Below are positions 42,706 to 53,311 of a stretch of 64,000 nucleotides of DNA, piece by piece. The translations under genes were made by a program, and so were the position numbers. The stretch lies in NCBI RefSeq assembly GCF_002906575.1, contig NZ_CP026312.1:54878-118877 (forward strand). Direction: 5' to 3'. Below the pieces are notes generated by a model, which saw only the letters and a program-made list of their open reading frames with translations, was not told the DNA's origin and made no database searches. Each line of letters begins with the position of its first letter. The first letter of the stretch is position 1. The stretch comes from Salinigranum rubrum (GTDB taxonomy: Archaea; Halobacteriota; Halobacteria; Halobacteriales; Haloferacaceae).

Positions 42706-43391
42706 GAGGGTGTCAACCTTAGCGTGAAGGAAGACGCGGTCGAGCAGTCTGTTGGGTGATCAGAAGATGCTCGACCGCATGGTTGAGAAGGCACGCCAGC
42801 AGGAAGTATTTTCGCGTGAGGACACGCCGACGGAGCGGCGTGTCCTCGCGGCATTTCTGTATCACGCTGGCCTGTCGTACCGACGAATCGAACCGTTCGT
42901 TGACCGGTCCTACGAAGCAATCAGACAGTGGTTTCATCGGTTGAAGCACTTGTTCGAGCCGGACTGCCAGCCTCGCCAGGAAGTCGCCGTCGACGAGACG
43001 AAGATCGAAATCGACGGCGAGGAGTACTACGTCTGGGCGGCAGTCGATTGTGAGACGTTAGAGGTCCTAGCCGTCGACGTTTCGCCCGGCCGCTCAAGCC
43101 TCGACGCATTGCTGTTTCTCAAAGAGGTGCTCAAACAGTGCCGCGGTCGCCCGCTGGTGCGGGCCGACCGCGGCCCCTGGTACGACTGGCCGCTCGAACG
43201 CCTCGACTGCGACTACGAGCGTGAAACGTGGGGAAATCGGTCACTCATCGAAGCCTGGTTCGGTCTGTTCAAGTACCGAACCAGGCGCTTCTGGCACCGA
43301 TTTCCCTATCGAAGCACCGCCAGCTCAACGAGATCGTGGCTCAGAGCCTTCGCTGCTCTTCACAATGCGTCGCTCTAACCTTGACACCCTC
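42706..43391. mobile_element. IS6-like element (IS-C) in the right-hand target duplication of IS-B
   Basis: 686 bp with ends GAGGGTGTCAA and its complement, flanked by the perfect 8-bp duplication CTGTTTGG (42698-42705 and 43392-43399). The target sequence overlaps the duplication made by IS-B, so IS-C arrived later. Confidence 0.9.
42767..43378 (+). CDS. IS6-like transposase of IS-C
   Basis: 203 residues from ATG 42767. Helix-turn-helix start (LAAFLYHAGLSYRRIEPFVD) and DDE core EVAVDETKIEIDGEEYYVWA, PLVRADRGPWYDW, NRSLIEAWFGLFKYRTRRFW. It is complete. Confidence 0.87.
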   Translation: MLDRMVEKARQQEVFSREDTPTERRVLAAFLYHAGLSYRRIEPFVDRSYEAIRQWFHRLKHLFEPDCQPRQEVAVDETKIEIDGEEYYVWAAVDCETLEVLAVDVSPGRSSLDALLFLKEVLKQCRGRPLVRADRGPWYDWPLERLDCDYERETWGNRSLIEAWFGLFKYRTRRFWHRFPYRSTASSTRSWLRAFAALHNASL

Positions 43392-43444
43392 CTGTTTGGA
43401 CTCCCGAATACCTAAGTGGTCTCCCGTTTCATCCTCCCTCATCC

Positions 43445-44260
43445 ATGAATGACAACCGACAGCCCCCTGATACGGTCGGAGCGGTCGAGCGGGCAGTCGG
43501 TGTGATCAACGCCCTGAGGGCGCTCAACGGTGCGGGAGTCACGGAGGTCGCCGAGTATCTGGGAATGTCCAAAAGCGGCGCGTACAAACAGCTCTCGACG
43601 CTAGTCAAGTCCGGGTTCGTCGCCAAACACGGCAACGAGTATCAGCTGAGCTACCGTTTTTTGTTGATGGGCGAGTACGTCAAGAGCAACAGTCAGCTGT
43701 ATCAGATCGGTGCTGCTGAGGTGGACAAGCTCGCAGAGAAGAGCAGCTACTTTGCGTATCTCACGGCGCTGGGACAGGACCACGCGTATTGCATCCACAC
43801 TGCACACGGTGAGGACGCGGTTGCGCCAAATCTGAGTGTCGGAAAACAGATCTCACTGCACAGTTCAGCGGCAGGCAAAGCGATGCTAGCGGAGTTGCCT
43901 GACGACCAGCGGTCCGCGCTCCTCTCACGGCCGCTCGCAGCGAAGACGGAGAACACGATCACCGACCGGGACGCGCTAGCCGACGAACTCGAAACCATCC
44001 GGAACGAGGGGATCGCCTTTGAGGACGAAGAAGCCGTCCCCGGGATTCGCGGCATCGGAGCCCCGGTCGTTCCAGAAGGAGGCGCCGTCGTCGGTGCGGT
44101 CGGTCTATCTGGACCGGTCTCGTTGCTGTCTGACGATCACTTCAAAGAAGAACTGCCGTCGCTCATCCTCCAGACGAAGAACTTTATCGAGGTGAAATTC
44201 TCGCTGGAGTCGAGAGACCCCCTTGCAGAGGGCTCTCACATTCCCCGAGATTTCTACTAG
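43445..44260 (+). CDS. IclR-family transcriptional regulator
   Basis: 271 residues. N-terminal winged helix (AVGVINALRALNGAGVTEVA, EYLGMSKSGAYKQLSTLVKSGFV, about 17-60) and a C-terminal effector domain (about 85-255; LHSSAAGKAMLAELPDD, GIRGIGAPVVPEGGAVVGAVG). IclR proteins regulate carbon catabolism in response to small molecules. It is convergent with the dehydrogenase and is the likely regulator of the sugar locus. The IS stack lies about 45 bp upstream and may have changed its promoter. Confidence 0.92.
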   Translation: MNDNRQPPDTVGAVERAVGVINALRALNGAGVTEVAEYLGMSKSGAYKQLSTLVKSGFVAKHGNEYQLSYRFLLMGEYVKSNSQLYQIGAAEVDKLAEKSSYFAYLTALGQDHAYCIHTAHGEDAVAPNLSVGKQISLHSSAAGKAMLAELPDDQRSALLSRPLAAKTENTITDRDALADELETIRNEGIAFEDEEAVPGIRGIGAPVVPEGGAVVGAVGLSGPVSLLSDDHFKEELPSLILQTKNFIEVKFSLESRDPLAEGSHIPRDFY

Positions 44261-44284
44261 CGCTCTGTGCGCCTTCCGACCGAC

Positions 44285-45319
44285 CTACGGGGTGAAGATG
44301 ACCTTCTGAGTCTCCCGATTGTCGAACTTCCTGAACGCCTCCTGGACGCTTTCCTCTTCGAGGGGGTACTCGTGAGAGATGATCTGGCCGGCGCGGTCGT
44401 TTCCGATCTTGTTGACGATGAAATCGGCGATCTCCGGCCACTCCCACGTCCGGAAGTACCACGATCCCATGTAGTTGACCTTCTTGTGGATGAGATCCTC
44501 GCTGGGGTTCAACGTCACGTTATCAGTTTCCCCGATCTGGGCGAACGTTCCGTTCTTTTTGACGAGGCCGAAGCCCATCTCAATTCCGGGTTGAGCGCCC
44601 GAGCAGTCGACGACGAGGTCGAGTCCACGGCCGTTCGTAATCTCGTCGGTGCGTGCCTGGGCGTCCTCCTCGCTCGGATCGATGGCGTACTCGGCCCCGA
44701 GTTCGAGCCCTTTCTCGCGGCGGTGGTCGACGAGTTCGTACACGACGACGTCTGCCCCCATCGCATCGGCATTGACGACGCCTGCGAGACCCATCGGACC
44801 GAGACCGATGATGCCGACCGTGTCGGTCCCGTTGACGTTACACTCGTTGAGGGTACTGTAGAGGTTCCCGAGCGCGTCCGTCGCAATGGCACCGACCCCC
44901 ATGCTCATTTCGTCGGGCATCAGGTGACAGGTCGACGCGGGAGTGACGAGCTCCTCGGCGTCGCCGCCGTGGCGGTCGAATCCGAGAATTTCGACGTGGG
45001 GACAGAGGTTCGGTTCTCCTCGTTGACAGTACTCGCAGTGCTCACAGCCCGCAAAGCAGTTGATCGCGACGCGGTCTCCTTCCGAGAGGTGGTCGACGTT
45101 GTCGCCGACCTCGACGATGGTCCCCGCCGGTTCGTGGCCGGGGATCACCTCGCCGGCGGGTTTGCTCCCAACGAGAGGGTTCCCGTAGTAGAGGCTCATG
45201 TCGCTGCGACAGAGCGCTGCCGCGCCGATTCCGACACGGACTTCGTCGGTTTCGAGGGACGCACGGTCCCACTCCTGTACGTACGCTTCTTTGTCTCCGG
45301 GGAGGACAACTCCTTTCAT
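44285..45319 (-). CDS. Zinc-dependent alcohol/sugar-acid dehydrogenase (MDR family)
   Basis: 344 residues. Catalytic zinc ligands LCRSD and GHEPAGTIVEVG, structural zinc motif GCEHCEYCQRGEPNLC (about 90-106), and the nucleotide-binding motif IIGLGPMGLAG (about 169-179). The closest functional groups are threonine/sorbitol/galactonate-type dehydrogenases; substrate not predictable. It follows the wHTH and glycoside hydrolase genes on the same strand. Confidence 0.9.
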   Translation of the reverse strand: MKGVVLPGDKEAYVQEWDRASLETDEVRVGIGAAALCRSDMSLYYGNPLVGSKPAGEVIPGHEPAGTIVEVGDNVDHLSEGDRVAINCFAGCEHCEYCQRGEPNLCPHVEILGFDRHGGDAEELVTPASTCHLMPDEMSMGVGAIATDALGNLYSTLNECNVNGTDTVGIIGLGPMGLAGVVNADAMGADVVVYELVDHRREKGLELGAEYAIDPSEEDAQARTDEITNGRGLDLVVDCSGAQPGIEMGFGLVKKNGTFAQIGETDNVTLNPSEDLIHKKVNYMGSWYFRTWEWPEIADFIVNKIGNDRAGQIISHEYPLEEESVQEAFRKFDNRETQKVIFTP

Positions 45320-45352
45320 GTTCGTGTTGTAGTTGTGGTTTGCTTAATTCGC

Positions 45353-45640
45353 TTACGCGAGTGCTTCGATCGCTGACGCGAGGTTGCTCCGATCGACTTC
45401 GTACACCGGTCCATTACCCACGATGTAAGTGTACTGCACCAAACCGGATTCTTCTAATTCGTCGATGTTTTCGTAAAACGTTTCGAGGTCGATTCCAGCC
45501 CGTTTGCAGATTCGCGACGGGTTGAGTTCGGACCCTGCCGCACGGATCAGGACAGACAGGATCCCCGACTGAACGGGATCTTCGAGCGTGCGGCTGAGGG
45601 ATTCACGGACATCATCCTGCGCGGTTGTGGGATTACTCAT
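45353..45640 (-). CDS. Small winged-helix protein
   Basis: 95 residues from ATG 45640, overlapping the end of the glycoside hydrolase gene by 8 bases. The whole protein is a winged helix (SGILSVLIRAAGSELNPSRI, CKRAGIDLETFYENIDELEESGLV). It may be a local regulator co-translated with the hydrolase. Confidence 0.78.
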   Translation of the reverse strand: MSNPTTAQDDVRESLSRTLEDPVQSGILSVLIRAAGSELNPSRICKRAGIDLETFYENIDELEESGLVQYTYIVGNGPVYEVDRSNLASAIEALA

Positions 45641-47003
45641 CCTCGACACCTCCGTCTGCAGCGACGTCTCCGTGCCACTGCGCTGCCATTCGATTCGCTT
45701 CTTCGATGTGATCGGTGATTACGTCGTATTCGGTTTCGTACGGGTCCAGGAAACCGGTTTCGCTCGTTTCGATGTCGCCGCGCTCGGAATCGTCCCACTG
45801 TTCGATGACCCCACAATGGTGCCAGCCAAGCATGTACGGCTGTTCGAGGCTCTTTCGGACGTACTGTCGGTACGCCTCGCCGACTTCTTCTTCCGTGTCG
45901 AAGTGATAACCTTTCGATCCCGCCACTGACTGTTCGTCTCTGACGATGCTGAACGACCCGTCGCCGTTGACGATCGGGTTCCCTGTCTTCTCGTAGAGTC
46001 GCTCGACCGTCTCGTGATGGGCCTCGAAGGGCTCGTACTTCTGGATGAGCGTGACGTCGACGTACTCTTCGAGGAACGGGAAGAGCCACTCCGGGATGAA
46101 GTTCTGTTTATCACCCAGAATGAGGTGTTTGCCGTCGTACTGGCGGATGTACTCTTCGTGAAGTCCGTACCAGCGGTCGGCAACACCCCTCATCAGCGTT
46201 AGCAGGTCCTCGTAGACCGACTCGTCGTCGGTAGGATCGAACCAGTCTTTCGTTTCAGCCAGGTCGTCCCACGAGTCTGCATCGATGTTATAGACGTCTG
46301 CGGCCTCACTTGCGCTGTGGTAAGCGTCCTGTAGGACCTCGACCCAGCGCTGCTTGCCGGCCGCGTCGGCGTCCATCTGAATGATTGCCGTCGCCCACGG
46401 GAAGATAAACGTGTGCTCGTCGTAATCGCGCTGCTCGTCCGGTCGGAGTTGCCACCACGGCAGGTCAGCGTAGAAGTACCCCAACAAGTTCTCTTCCGCG
46501 CGATGCTTCAGACAGACCTGTTCGACTCGATGCGCGACGTCACGTTCGAACTCGTCGGAGAACGGGTCTGGGAACGGACCGAACAGTTTGAACGCGTTCT
46601 CCTGTACCTGTTTCCACGACGCGATGGGCGCCGTATTCATCGGCGCAACGTAGTAGATATCGTCGGCGTAGTACTGGTGAGGAACGCCCGCTTGCACGTG
46701 TCGCCCGAACGAGTTGAAACCGAGTGCGGTCACTTTCTCGACGATGGTCTCGATCCAGTCTTCGGCGGCATCGCCGTACGGATTGAACGTGTCGTACATC
46801 GTCGTGAAGTCCTCTCCGTGGCGTTCGAGGGTTTCCGCTTCGTTGTACGACCCAAGCCAGAGATGTGGCTCGATATGATTGACACCTAATGTGACGAACC
46901 TGTCACCATCGGGACCGACAAACCACCACGTTCCATCGATCTGTTCGACTGTGACGACGTCTTCCGGCACCTCCTTGGCGTTACTATTGTCTCTTAACAC
47001 CAT
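45633..47003 (-). CDS. Clan GH-A glycoside hydrolase, beta-agarase-like
   Basis: 456 residues, no signal peptide, so cytoplasmic. The N-terminal strand WWFVGPDGDRFVTLGVNHIEPH (about 26-47) and GFNSFGRHVQAG (about 94-105) are typical of agarase-like barrels; later LLGYFYADLPWW (about 173), KHLILGDKQNFIP (about 285) and LIQKYEPF (about 310). Catalytic acids are not assigned with confidence. It probably hydrolyses an oligosaccharide after uptake by the neighbouring ABC transporter. Confidence 0.72.
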   Translation of the reverse strand: MVLRDNSNAKEVPEDVVTVEQIDGTWWFVGPDGDRFVTLGVNHIEPHLWLGSYNEAETLERHGEDFTTMYDTFNPYGDAAEDWIETIVEKVTALGFNSFGRHVQAGVPHQYYADDIYYVAPMNTAPIASWKQVQENAFKLFGPFPDPFSDEFERDVAHRVEQVCLKHRAEENLLGYFYADLPWWQLRPDEQRDYDEHTFIFPWATAIIQMDADAAGKQRWVEVLQDAYHSASEAADVYNIDADSWDDLAETKDWFDPTDDESVYEDLLTLMRGVADRWYGLHEEYIRQYDGKHLILGDKQNFIPEWLFPFLEEYVDVTLIQKYEPFEAHHETVERLYEKTGNPIVNGDGSFSIVRDEQSVAGSKGYHFDTEEEVGEAYRQYVRKSLEQPYMLGWHHCGVIEQWDDSERGDIETSETGFLDPYETEYDVITDHIEEANRMAAQWHGDVAADGGVEDE

Positions 47004-47188
47004 ACGATTATATCAGTCTGAGCTCATATAAAACTTCGGTTTCTTCGGCATGGTAGTGCTGTTAATATATTTTTTCTGATATATGTATCGTCGGAGTCAA
47101 GCGGATCCCCGGCGACCGACGATCAGGCCGACTGGTCTGCCTTCAGATGGTTATCGGACGACCGTGCTGGTCGCCGAGGGCGGATAAC

Positions 47189-47940
<752 letters not shown>

Positions 47941-47944
<4 letters not shown>

Positions 47945-48918
47945 AGCCAACCACCCTCTTGATCCTTGGCTCGAATCGCGACCGCAACGATGATCACGAT
48001 GCCTCGAATGAGCTGTTGCCAGCTCGAACCGTAACCCAGGAGTACGAGGCCGTTGTCGATGACACTGATCAGCAGTGCTCCGAGGATCGTCCCGAGGATC
48101 GTCCCTCGACCACCGAACAACGACGTACCACCGATGATCACAGCCGCGATAACAGCCAGTTCGATTCCGCCTCCCATCCCTGGCCGAGCGACACCGAGTC
48201 GACCGATGAACAGGAGGCCGGCGATACCCGCACAGAGTCCTGCCATCGTTAGCGTTAGAACTTTTACCTTGGTCGTGTTGATACCGGAGTACCTCGCTGC
48301 TTGTTCCGAATCACCGGTCGCATACACGTGTCTCCCGAACTTCGTCTTCCAGAGAACCACCGCTGCAACGACCGAAAGCCCGAGTGCCCAGATGATCAGG
48401 TTCGGAAGCCCAGCAAGATTCCCGCCGAACACCGACGTTACAGCCTCGTTTCGCACGATCACCGTGGACTGACCGGATGCGATGAACGCTCCTCCGCGGG
48501 TTACCCCGAGCATGCCGATAGTGACGATGAACGACGGAATACCGAACCGGACGGTGATGACACCGTTCAGTATCCCGAACGTGAGACCGACGGCGAGCGC
48601 AACGAGGACGCCAGCGACCGCACCGTACTCGTTGATAGTCAAGCCCGCAAGAACGCCACTGAAGGCCATGATGCCGCCGATGGACACGTCTATCTCGGCG
48701 CTCACGATGACGTACGTCATTCCCAGCGCCAGGACGATGACGATCGAAGTCGCCCGGATGATGTTAACGAAGTTTCCAACGGAGAGGAATACCGGGCTTA
48801 CAACGGTGAAGAAGGCACCCAGAACGACGATCGCCGCGGCTAAGAGCCCGAGTTCCCCTGCTCTACTGACGGTGTTCTCGATGATCCGTCCGTAAGTGGA
48901 TTTCTCTTGTATTGCCAT
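47941..48918 (-). CDS. Sugar ABC transporter permease (RbsC-like)
   Basis: 325 residues with eight to ten membrane helices and BPD_transp_2 motifs (MTYVIVSAEIDVSIGGIMAF about 67-86, GIPSFIVTIGMLGVTRGGAF, AVIIGGTSLFGGRGTILGTI about 250-270). Forms the membrane channel with the ATPase at 47189 and the binding protein at 48940. Confidence 0.92.
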
Positions 48919-48939
48919 GTGTGGTTTTCTCGTCGATCG

Positions 48940-50133
48940 TCACTGGAAGTGCTTAGTGACTTCCTCCGGGGGCTCTTCGCGGATGATCTTTTCATACATC
49001 TCTAACAAGTTCTGGCGTGCAACAGCCGGTGACGGCAGTGCGACGTAGGGTGGCGTCTCTTTACCGAGGAGCCCTTTGGCCATCATATCCACCTCCGCGA
49101 GACCCTGCGCGAACGGTTGCTGTGAGCCAACGCCTTTCAACGGGGAACGCTCTGCCATCAGTACAGCACCCCGTCGACCCAGGTCGCAGGACACGAGGGG
49201 TATGTCCATCCCCTGTTCTTCGAGGGCCTGGACCGCCTGTGCACCGGGAGGGTCAACCCACGGCGCCCAGACTCCGACAGCGTCGGGGTTCGCAGTGAGC
49301 GCGTTCTGTGCGAGCGACGTCACGTTTCCGGGATCGGTGAACCCGAACGTTTCGAGCTGATAGTCGTCGTTCGGCTCGAGGACGCTCTTCATTCCGGCTT
49401 CCCGTTCGTCGACGACGTAGAAGGGCACGTCGAATTCGAGCACGATGATCTTACCGCCGTCGACGAGCGATTCCAACATCCGACCGCCGATCAATCCCAT
49501 CGCCCGGTTATCAGCAGCTACCACCCCCGTATAATCCTCTGGATGTTCGAATCCATCAGGGACGTTGTCCATGAAAACCAGTTCTTTGCCGGCATCAGCG
49601 ACGGCGCGATACGCTCCTTTCGTCGCCGCAGTATCGACGGGTATCGAGAAAATCCCGTCGACGTCGGATTTCTGGGCAACCGTTTGGAGCATATTACTCT
49701 GTTGTTCAGGATCGAAATCCGGATACTGGACGCCTGTTATTTCGATCCCCAACTCGTCACACCGTTGTCTGATAGCTTTCTCTTGCAGTCGGACCCACGT
49801 GTCTTGCTTGAACTGGAAGACGATTTCGACGGAGTAGTCTCCCTCCTGAATCTCTTTGACTTCTTCGTCGGTGAGTTCGACCGAACTGGGGGGGCTAGCG
49901 TCACTACCGAACGGTCCCTCTCCAACGAGTTCATCCGGTTCGATCGCGTCAAGGTCGAACAGTACCTCGCCTGAACTGTCGCTTCCGCTGCTGCCACCGG
50001 AGCTGTCGCCTTCACCGGAGCTGCCGCCTCCGTTGCTCCCGCCCCCGCTGCCCGCACAGCCTGCGAGGCCGACGCCGAGACCAGTTGCACCGAGAGCTCT
50101 CATGAACCTACGACGACTGTGGTTATCTCTCAT
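48940..50133 (-). CDS. Sugar-binding lipoprotein of ABC transporter (Peripla_BP_4-like)
   Basis: 397 residues from ATG 50133. Tat-type signal (SRRRFMRALGATGLGVGLAGC) followed by a Ser/Gly linker (about 28-65) and a two-lobe ribose-binding-type domain (ITGVQYPDFDPEQQSNMLQT, IFSIPVDTAATKGAYRAVAD, GVVAADNRAMGLIGG, LVSCDLGRRGAVLMAE). Linker-anchored at the membrane surface, delivering the sugar to the permease 22 bases downstream. Confidence 0.9.
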   Translation of the reverse strand: MRDNHSRRRFMRALGATGLGVGLAGCAGSGGGSNGGGSSGEGDSSGGSSGSDSSGEVLFDLDAIEPDELVGEGPFGSDASPPSSVELTDEEVKEIQEGDYSVEIVFQFKQDTWVRLQEKAIRQRCDELGIEITGVQYPDFDPEQQSNMLQTVAQKSDVDGIFSIPVDTAATKGAYRAVADAGKELVFMDNVPDGFEHPEDYTGVVAADNRAMGLIGGRMLESLVDGGKIIVLEFDVPFYVVDEREAGMKSVLEPNDDYQLETFGFTDPGNVTSLAQNALTANPDAVGVWAPWVDPPGAQAVQALEEQGMDIPLVSCDLGRRGAVLMAERSPLKGVGSQQPFAQGLAEVDMMAKGLLGKETPPYVALPSPAVARQNLLEMYEKIIREEPPEEVTKHFQ

Positions 50134-50338
50134 GTTAAGCTTCCACAACGAGTACTGTTCCGCCCAGTTATTTATAATTATCGACTGTATCAGAGCGTGA
50201 CGCGAGTAGATGTGCATCACTCGGTCCTGGCACGAACATCCATCGAAAACGGCGTCTCCTGTCCGAACGTCACCCTTCGGACGTCGAACACGCCGCCCTC
50301 CACAAAATCTATTAGTACACCACAGAAACGAGGGCACA

Positions 50339-51355
50339 ATGAGAACGATCCTGTCGGGGAATCCAATCGGGAAGGGGCCGAACGGTGCAGCCCCACAACC
50401 TGCTGAGAGTGTCGAACTCACTCCCGCAGACGTCGAGGCGCTCCGTACCGGCGAGTACACGGCTGCCATCGTCTTCCACTACCTCAAGACCGACTACGTC
50501 AGACTCCAGCGGATGGGTCTGGAAGAACGGTTCGGTGAGCTCGGTATCGAGATCGAGGGCGTCTACAATCCCGAGTTCGACGCGAGTAATCAGGCCGAGA
50601 TCCTCGAGTCACTCGCCGAACGGGACATCGACGCGCTCGTCTCGATCCCCATCGATCAGATCGCGACGGCCGACGCGTACCGCGCCGTCGCCAAATCCGG
50701 AACGGACATCGTCTTCATCGACAACGTCCCGCGGGGGTTCGAACACCCGCGAGACTACGCGGGGACCGTCTCCTCGGACAACAGAGGGCTCGGTATCTTC
50801 GCCGGGCGGATCCTCCGCGATACGCTCTCGTCCGGACGGGTCGGCATCGTCAAGTTCGACGCGCCGTTCTACGTGACGTCCGAGCGTGAGCGAGGGGCGC
50901 GCGACATCCTGGAAGCTGCTGGAAGTATCGAACTCGTCGCCGAGGCCGGGTTCACAGATCCCGACGACGTCTATCAGCGCACCCAGGAGCTGCTCGTTGC
51001 CAACCCTGACATCGAGGGGCTGTTCGTCAGCTGGGGCGACCCACCGGGGACGCAGGCCGCAGCAGCCGCCCTCGACCTGGGCATGGACGACATCGTGATC
51101 ACCACCACCGACCTGAGTGTGGAGACGGCGACGAACATCGCGCGAAACGGCCCCATCAAGGCCACGGGCGCGCAGTTCCCGTATCAACAGGGACACATCG
51201 AAGCCAACATGATCGGAAATTCGCTCCTCGCGAACAACACTCCGCAGTTCATCGTCTCCGGCGTCCTCCCAATCCACCGCGGCAATCTTCTTGATCTCTA
51301 TCCGACATACTTCCAGGAGGAAGCACCGACGGAAATCAGATCACACTACGAGTGA
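50339..51355 (+). CDS. Ribose-binding-type protein without signal peptide
   Basis: 338 residues from ATG 50339. It matches the 48940 protein from its folded domain onward (SVELTPADVEALRTGEYTAA, IVFIDNVPRGFEHPRDYAGT, GTVSSDNRGLGIFAGR, GDPPGTQAAAAALDLG) but has no signal, linker or lipobox. It would therefore stay in the cytoplasm. Divergent from the transporter operon. Could be a cytoplasmic sugar sensor or carrier; a lost 5' end is less likely, since the start has a TATA-like CTATTAGTA about 30 bases upstream (about 50309-50317). Confidence 0.78.
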   Translation: MRTILSGNPIGKGPNGAAPQPAESVELTPADVEALRTGEYTAAIVFHYLKTDYVRLQRMGLEERFGELGIEIEGVYNPEFDASNQAEILESLAERDIDALVSIPIDQIATADAYRAVAKSGTDIVFIDNVPRGFEHPRDYAGTVSSDNRGLGIFAGRILRDTLSSGRVGIVKFDAPFYVTSERERGARDILEAAGSIELVAEAGFTDPDDVYQRTQELLVANPDIEGLFVSWGDPPGTQAAAAALDLGMDDIVITTTDLSVETATNIARNGPIKATGAQFPYQQGHIEANMIGNSLLANNTPQFIVSGVLPIHRGNLLDLYPTYFQEEAPTEIRSHYE

Positions 51356-52160
51356 GTGGTCCCGTCACTCCCGGCGTGCGTTCTCCCCTCACCTCCGCGG
51401 TCCAGTACCTGATTCAACAGAGAGTAATTACACACATAGATCCGTAATACAGAGCCATCTGCACCAGCTGAACGATACACGGGGCGTGATTCAACACGAC
51501 GGTCCACCGGTAGGAGGGGCGACAGCTGCGTGTTTCAGGCGATTACAGCATTATACTTGTAACTGATTCGTTCCACCGGTGGGAGGTCCACTCCCACGAA
51601 CAGGGGGGCTCGTACGGCCCACATGTCCAGAGTAACGGGACACGCAGAGGGGCGCACAGGGTGTTCGAGATTCGTCCTTCCGGCGGAATACTCGTCATCC
51701 CGGTTCTGCGTCTCTCAGCGACGCTCAGAGAGTTTTCAGCGGGGAATTGAGTAGTATGTGAGCTGTTTCCGATGGGAGAACGAGATTCGCTGTTGAGTTA
51801 TCCGCTCTGATCTCTGATGAAACACGTATCGTCAAAGTATCACCGTCGTTCGTGTGGTTCTACGGTATCAATTACTATTCGACTCTGGGTTTCTCACTGG
51901 AGAACGCGGCCGATTCATCGGACTCGTTCGTCCCGTCACCTGAGGGCATTTGCTACTGTCTTATCGGTGTTAAGTCCGGTTTTCGGTCCGGTGGCACCTC
52001 TCTGCGCTTTCGCACTGAGGAAACGCCTGCAATAACCGTGGCTGGTAACGACAGTCAACGCGATCCATCCGTGTTCTCGCCGCAAAAAGTCGCCTTGGGT
52101 GTCGTTCCCTGGCACCGCCGTCCGTGCGCTGTTAGTTGGAGTGGGTGTGGAAGCGCCCTG
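51356..52160. other. Long intergenic region, no gene seen
   Basis: About 800 bases between a plus-strand gene and the 3' end of a minus-strand gene. Frames present have no starts with signals and no family resemblance. The sequence is less GC-rich than its neighbours around 51540-51900. It may be a degraded segment. Confidence 0.45.
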
Positions 52161-53309
52161 TCAGCTGGTGATTTCCTCTCCACTCCTCGCCGTCGTCTGG
52201 TCGTCCGGCACCTGTTGCGTTCGGAATGCGTCACCGGTCGTCGGATCGAACAGGTGCAGATGATCCGGCGGGAACCGCATCGCGACTGTCTGTCCGGTGG
52301 TGAACACCCGCTTCCCCTCGACCGTGGCAGTCACGTCGGCGTCGCTGATGGAGAGGTAGACGTACGAGAGATCGCCCATCGGTTCGACGACGTCGACAGT
52401 CGCCGCTAGGGTTTCCGGCTCGTCGTTCGGTTCGGCTTCGATCACGACGTCTTCCGGTCGAACACCGAGGACGACCCGTTCCATCCCCGCGACGGTATCA
52501 CGCAGCGTCGCGGGAATCGGTAGGCTGAACGCATCGTGTTCGAACGTTTCCTCGGTGACCGCCACCTCGAGGAAGTTCATCGACGGCGAGCCGATGAAGC
52601 TCGCGACGAACTGATTGGCCGGCTGGTAGTAACACTCGAGAGGACTCCCGATCTGCTGGAGTTCTCCGTCGTTCAGGATGGCGATGCGGTCGGCCATCGT
52701 CATCGCTTCCGTCTGGTCGTGTGTGACGTAGACGGTCGTGGTTCCCAGCTCCTCCTGGAGGCTCTGGAGTTCGGTCCGCATCTCTGTCCGGAGCTTGGCG
52801 TCGAGGTTCGAGAGCGGCTCGTCCATCAGGAACAGAGCGGGATCACGGACGATGGCTCGTCCCAGGGCAACACGTTGTTGCTGCCCACCGGAGAGTTCTC
52901 CGGGCCGCTTGTCGAGGAGGTTTTCGATGCCCATGAGAGAGGCCGTCGTCGCCACCCGGTCTTCGATCTCCGCGTCGGAGTAGTCCGTCGACATCCTCAG
53001 ACCAAACGACATGTTCCCACGGGCAGTCATGTGAGGGTATAGCGCGTAGTTCTGGAACACCATCGCGATGTTGCGCTCGCTCGCCCCCTGGTCTGTGACT
53101 CGCTCATCGCCGATGTAGATGTCGCCGTCTGTCACCGATTCGAGCCCGGCGATACACCGGAGCGTCGTCGACTTCCCACAGCCCGACGGTCCCACGAGGA
53201 CGAGAAACTCGCCGTCGTGGATCTCGATGTCCATGTCGGAAACCGCGACGATATCCGACCCGTCGTCGTCGTACACCTTCGAAATGCTGTCGACTGTGAC
53301 GGACGCCAT
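52161..53309 (-). CDS. Sugar ABC transporter ATP-binding protein (MalK/UgpC-like)
   Basis: 382 residues from ATG 53309. Walker A GPSGCGKSTTL (about 38-48), signature LSGGQQQRVALGRAI (about 135-150), Walker B LFLMDEPLSNLD, His-switch VTHDQTEAM, and a C-terminal TOBE region (about 280-365). It energises the permeases at 55746 and 56651. It starts 2 bases after the isomerase stop. Confidence 0.93.
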   Translation of the reverse strand: MASVTVDSISKVYDDDGSDIVAVSDMDIEIHDGEFLVLVGPSGCGKSTTLRCIAGLESVTDGDIYIGDERVTDQGASERNIAMVFQNYALYPHMTARGNMSFGLRMSTDYSDAEIEDRVATTASLMGIENLLDKRPGELSGGQQQRVALGRAIVRDPALFLMDEPLSNLDAKLRTEMRTELQSLQEELGTTTVYVTHDQTEAMTMADRIAILNDGELQQIGSPLECYYQPANQFVASFIGSPSMNFLEVAVTEETFEHDAFSLPIPATLRDTVAGMERVVLGVRPEDVVIEAEPNDEPETLAATVDVVEPMGDLSYVYLSISDADVTATVEGKRVFTTGQTVAMRFPPDHLHLFDPTTGDAFRTQQVPDDQTTARSGEEITS

Positions 53310-53311
53310 CG

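Noticed and set aside
51852..52409. A 185-codon plus-strand frame after the binding protein paralogue
   Set aside because: Its second half is antisense to the MalK-type gene; the first half has no family resemblance or signals.
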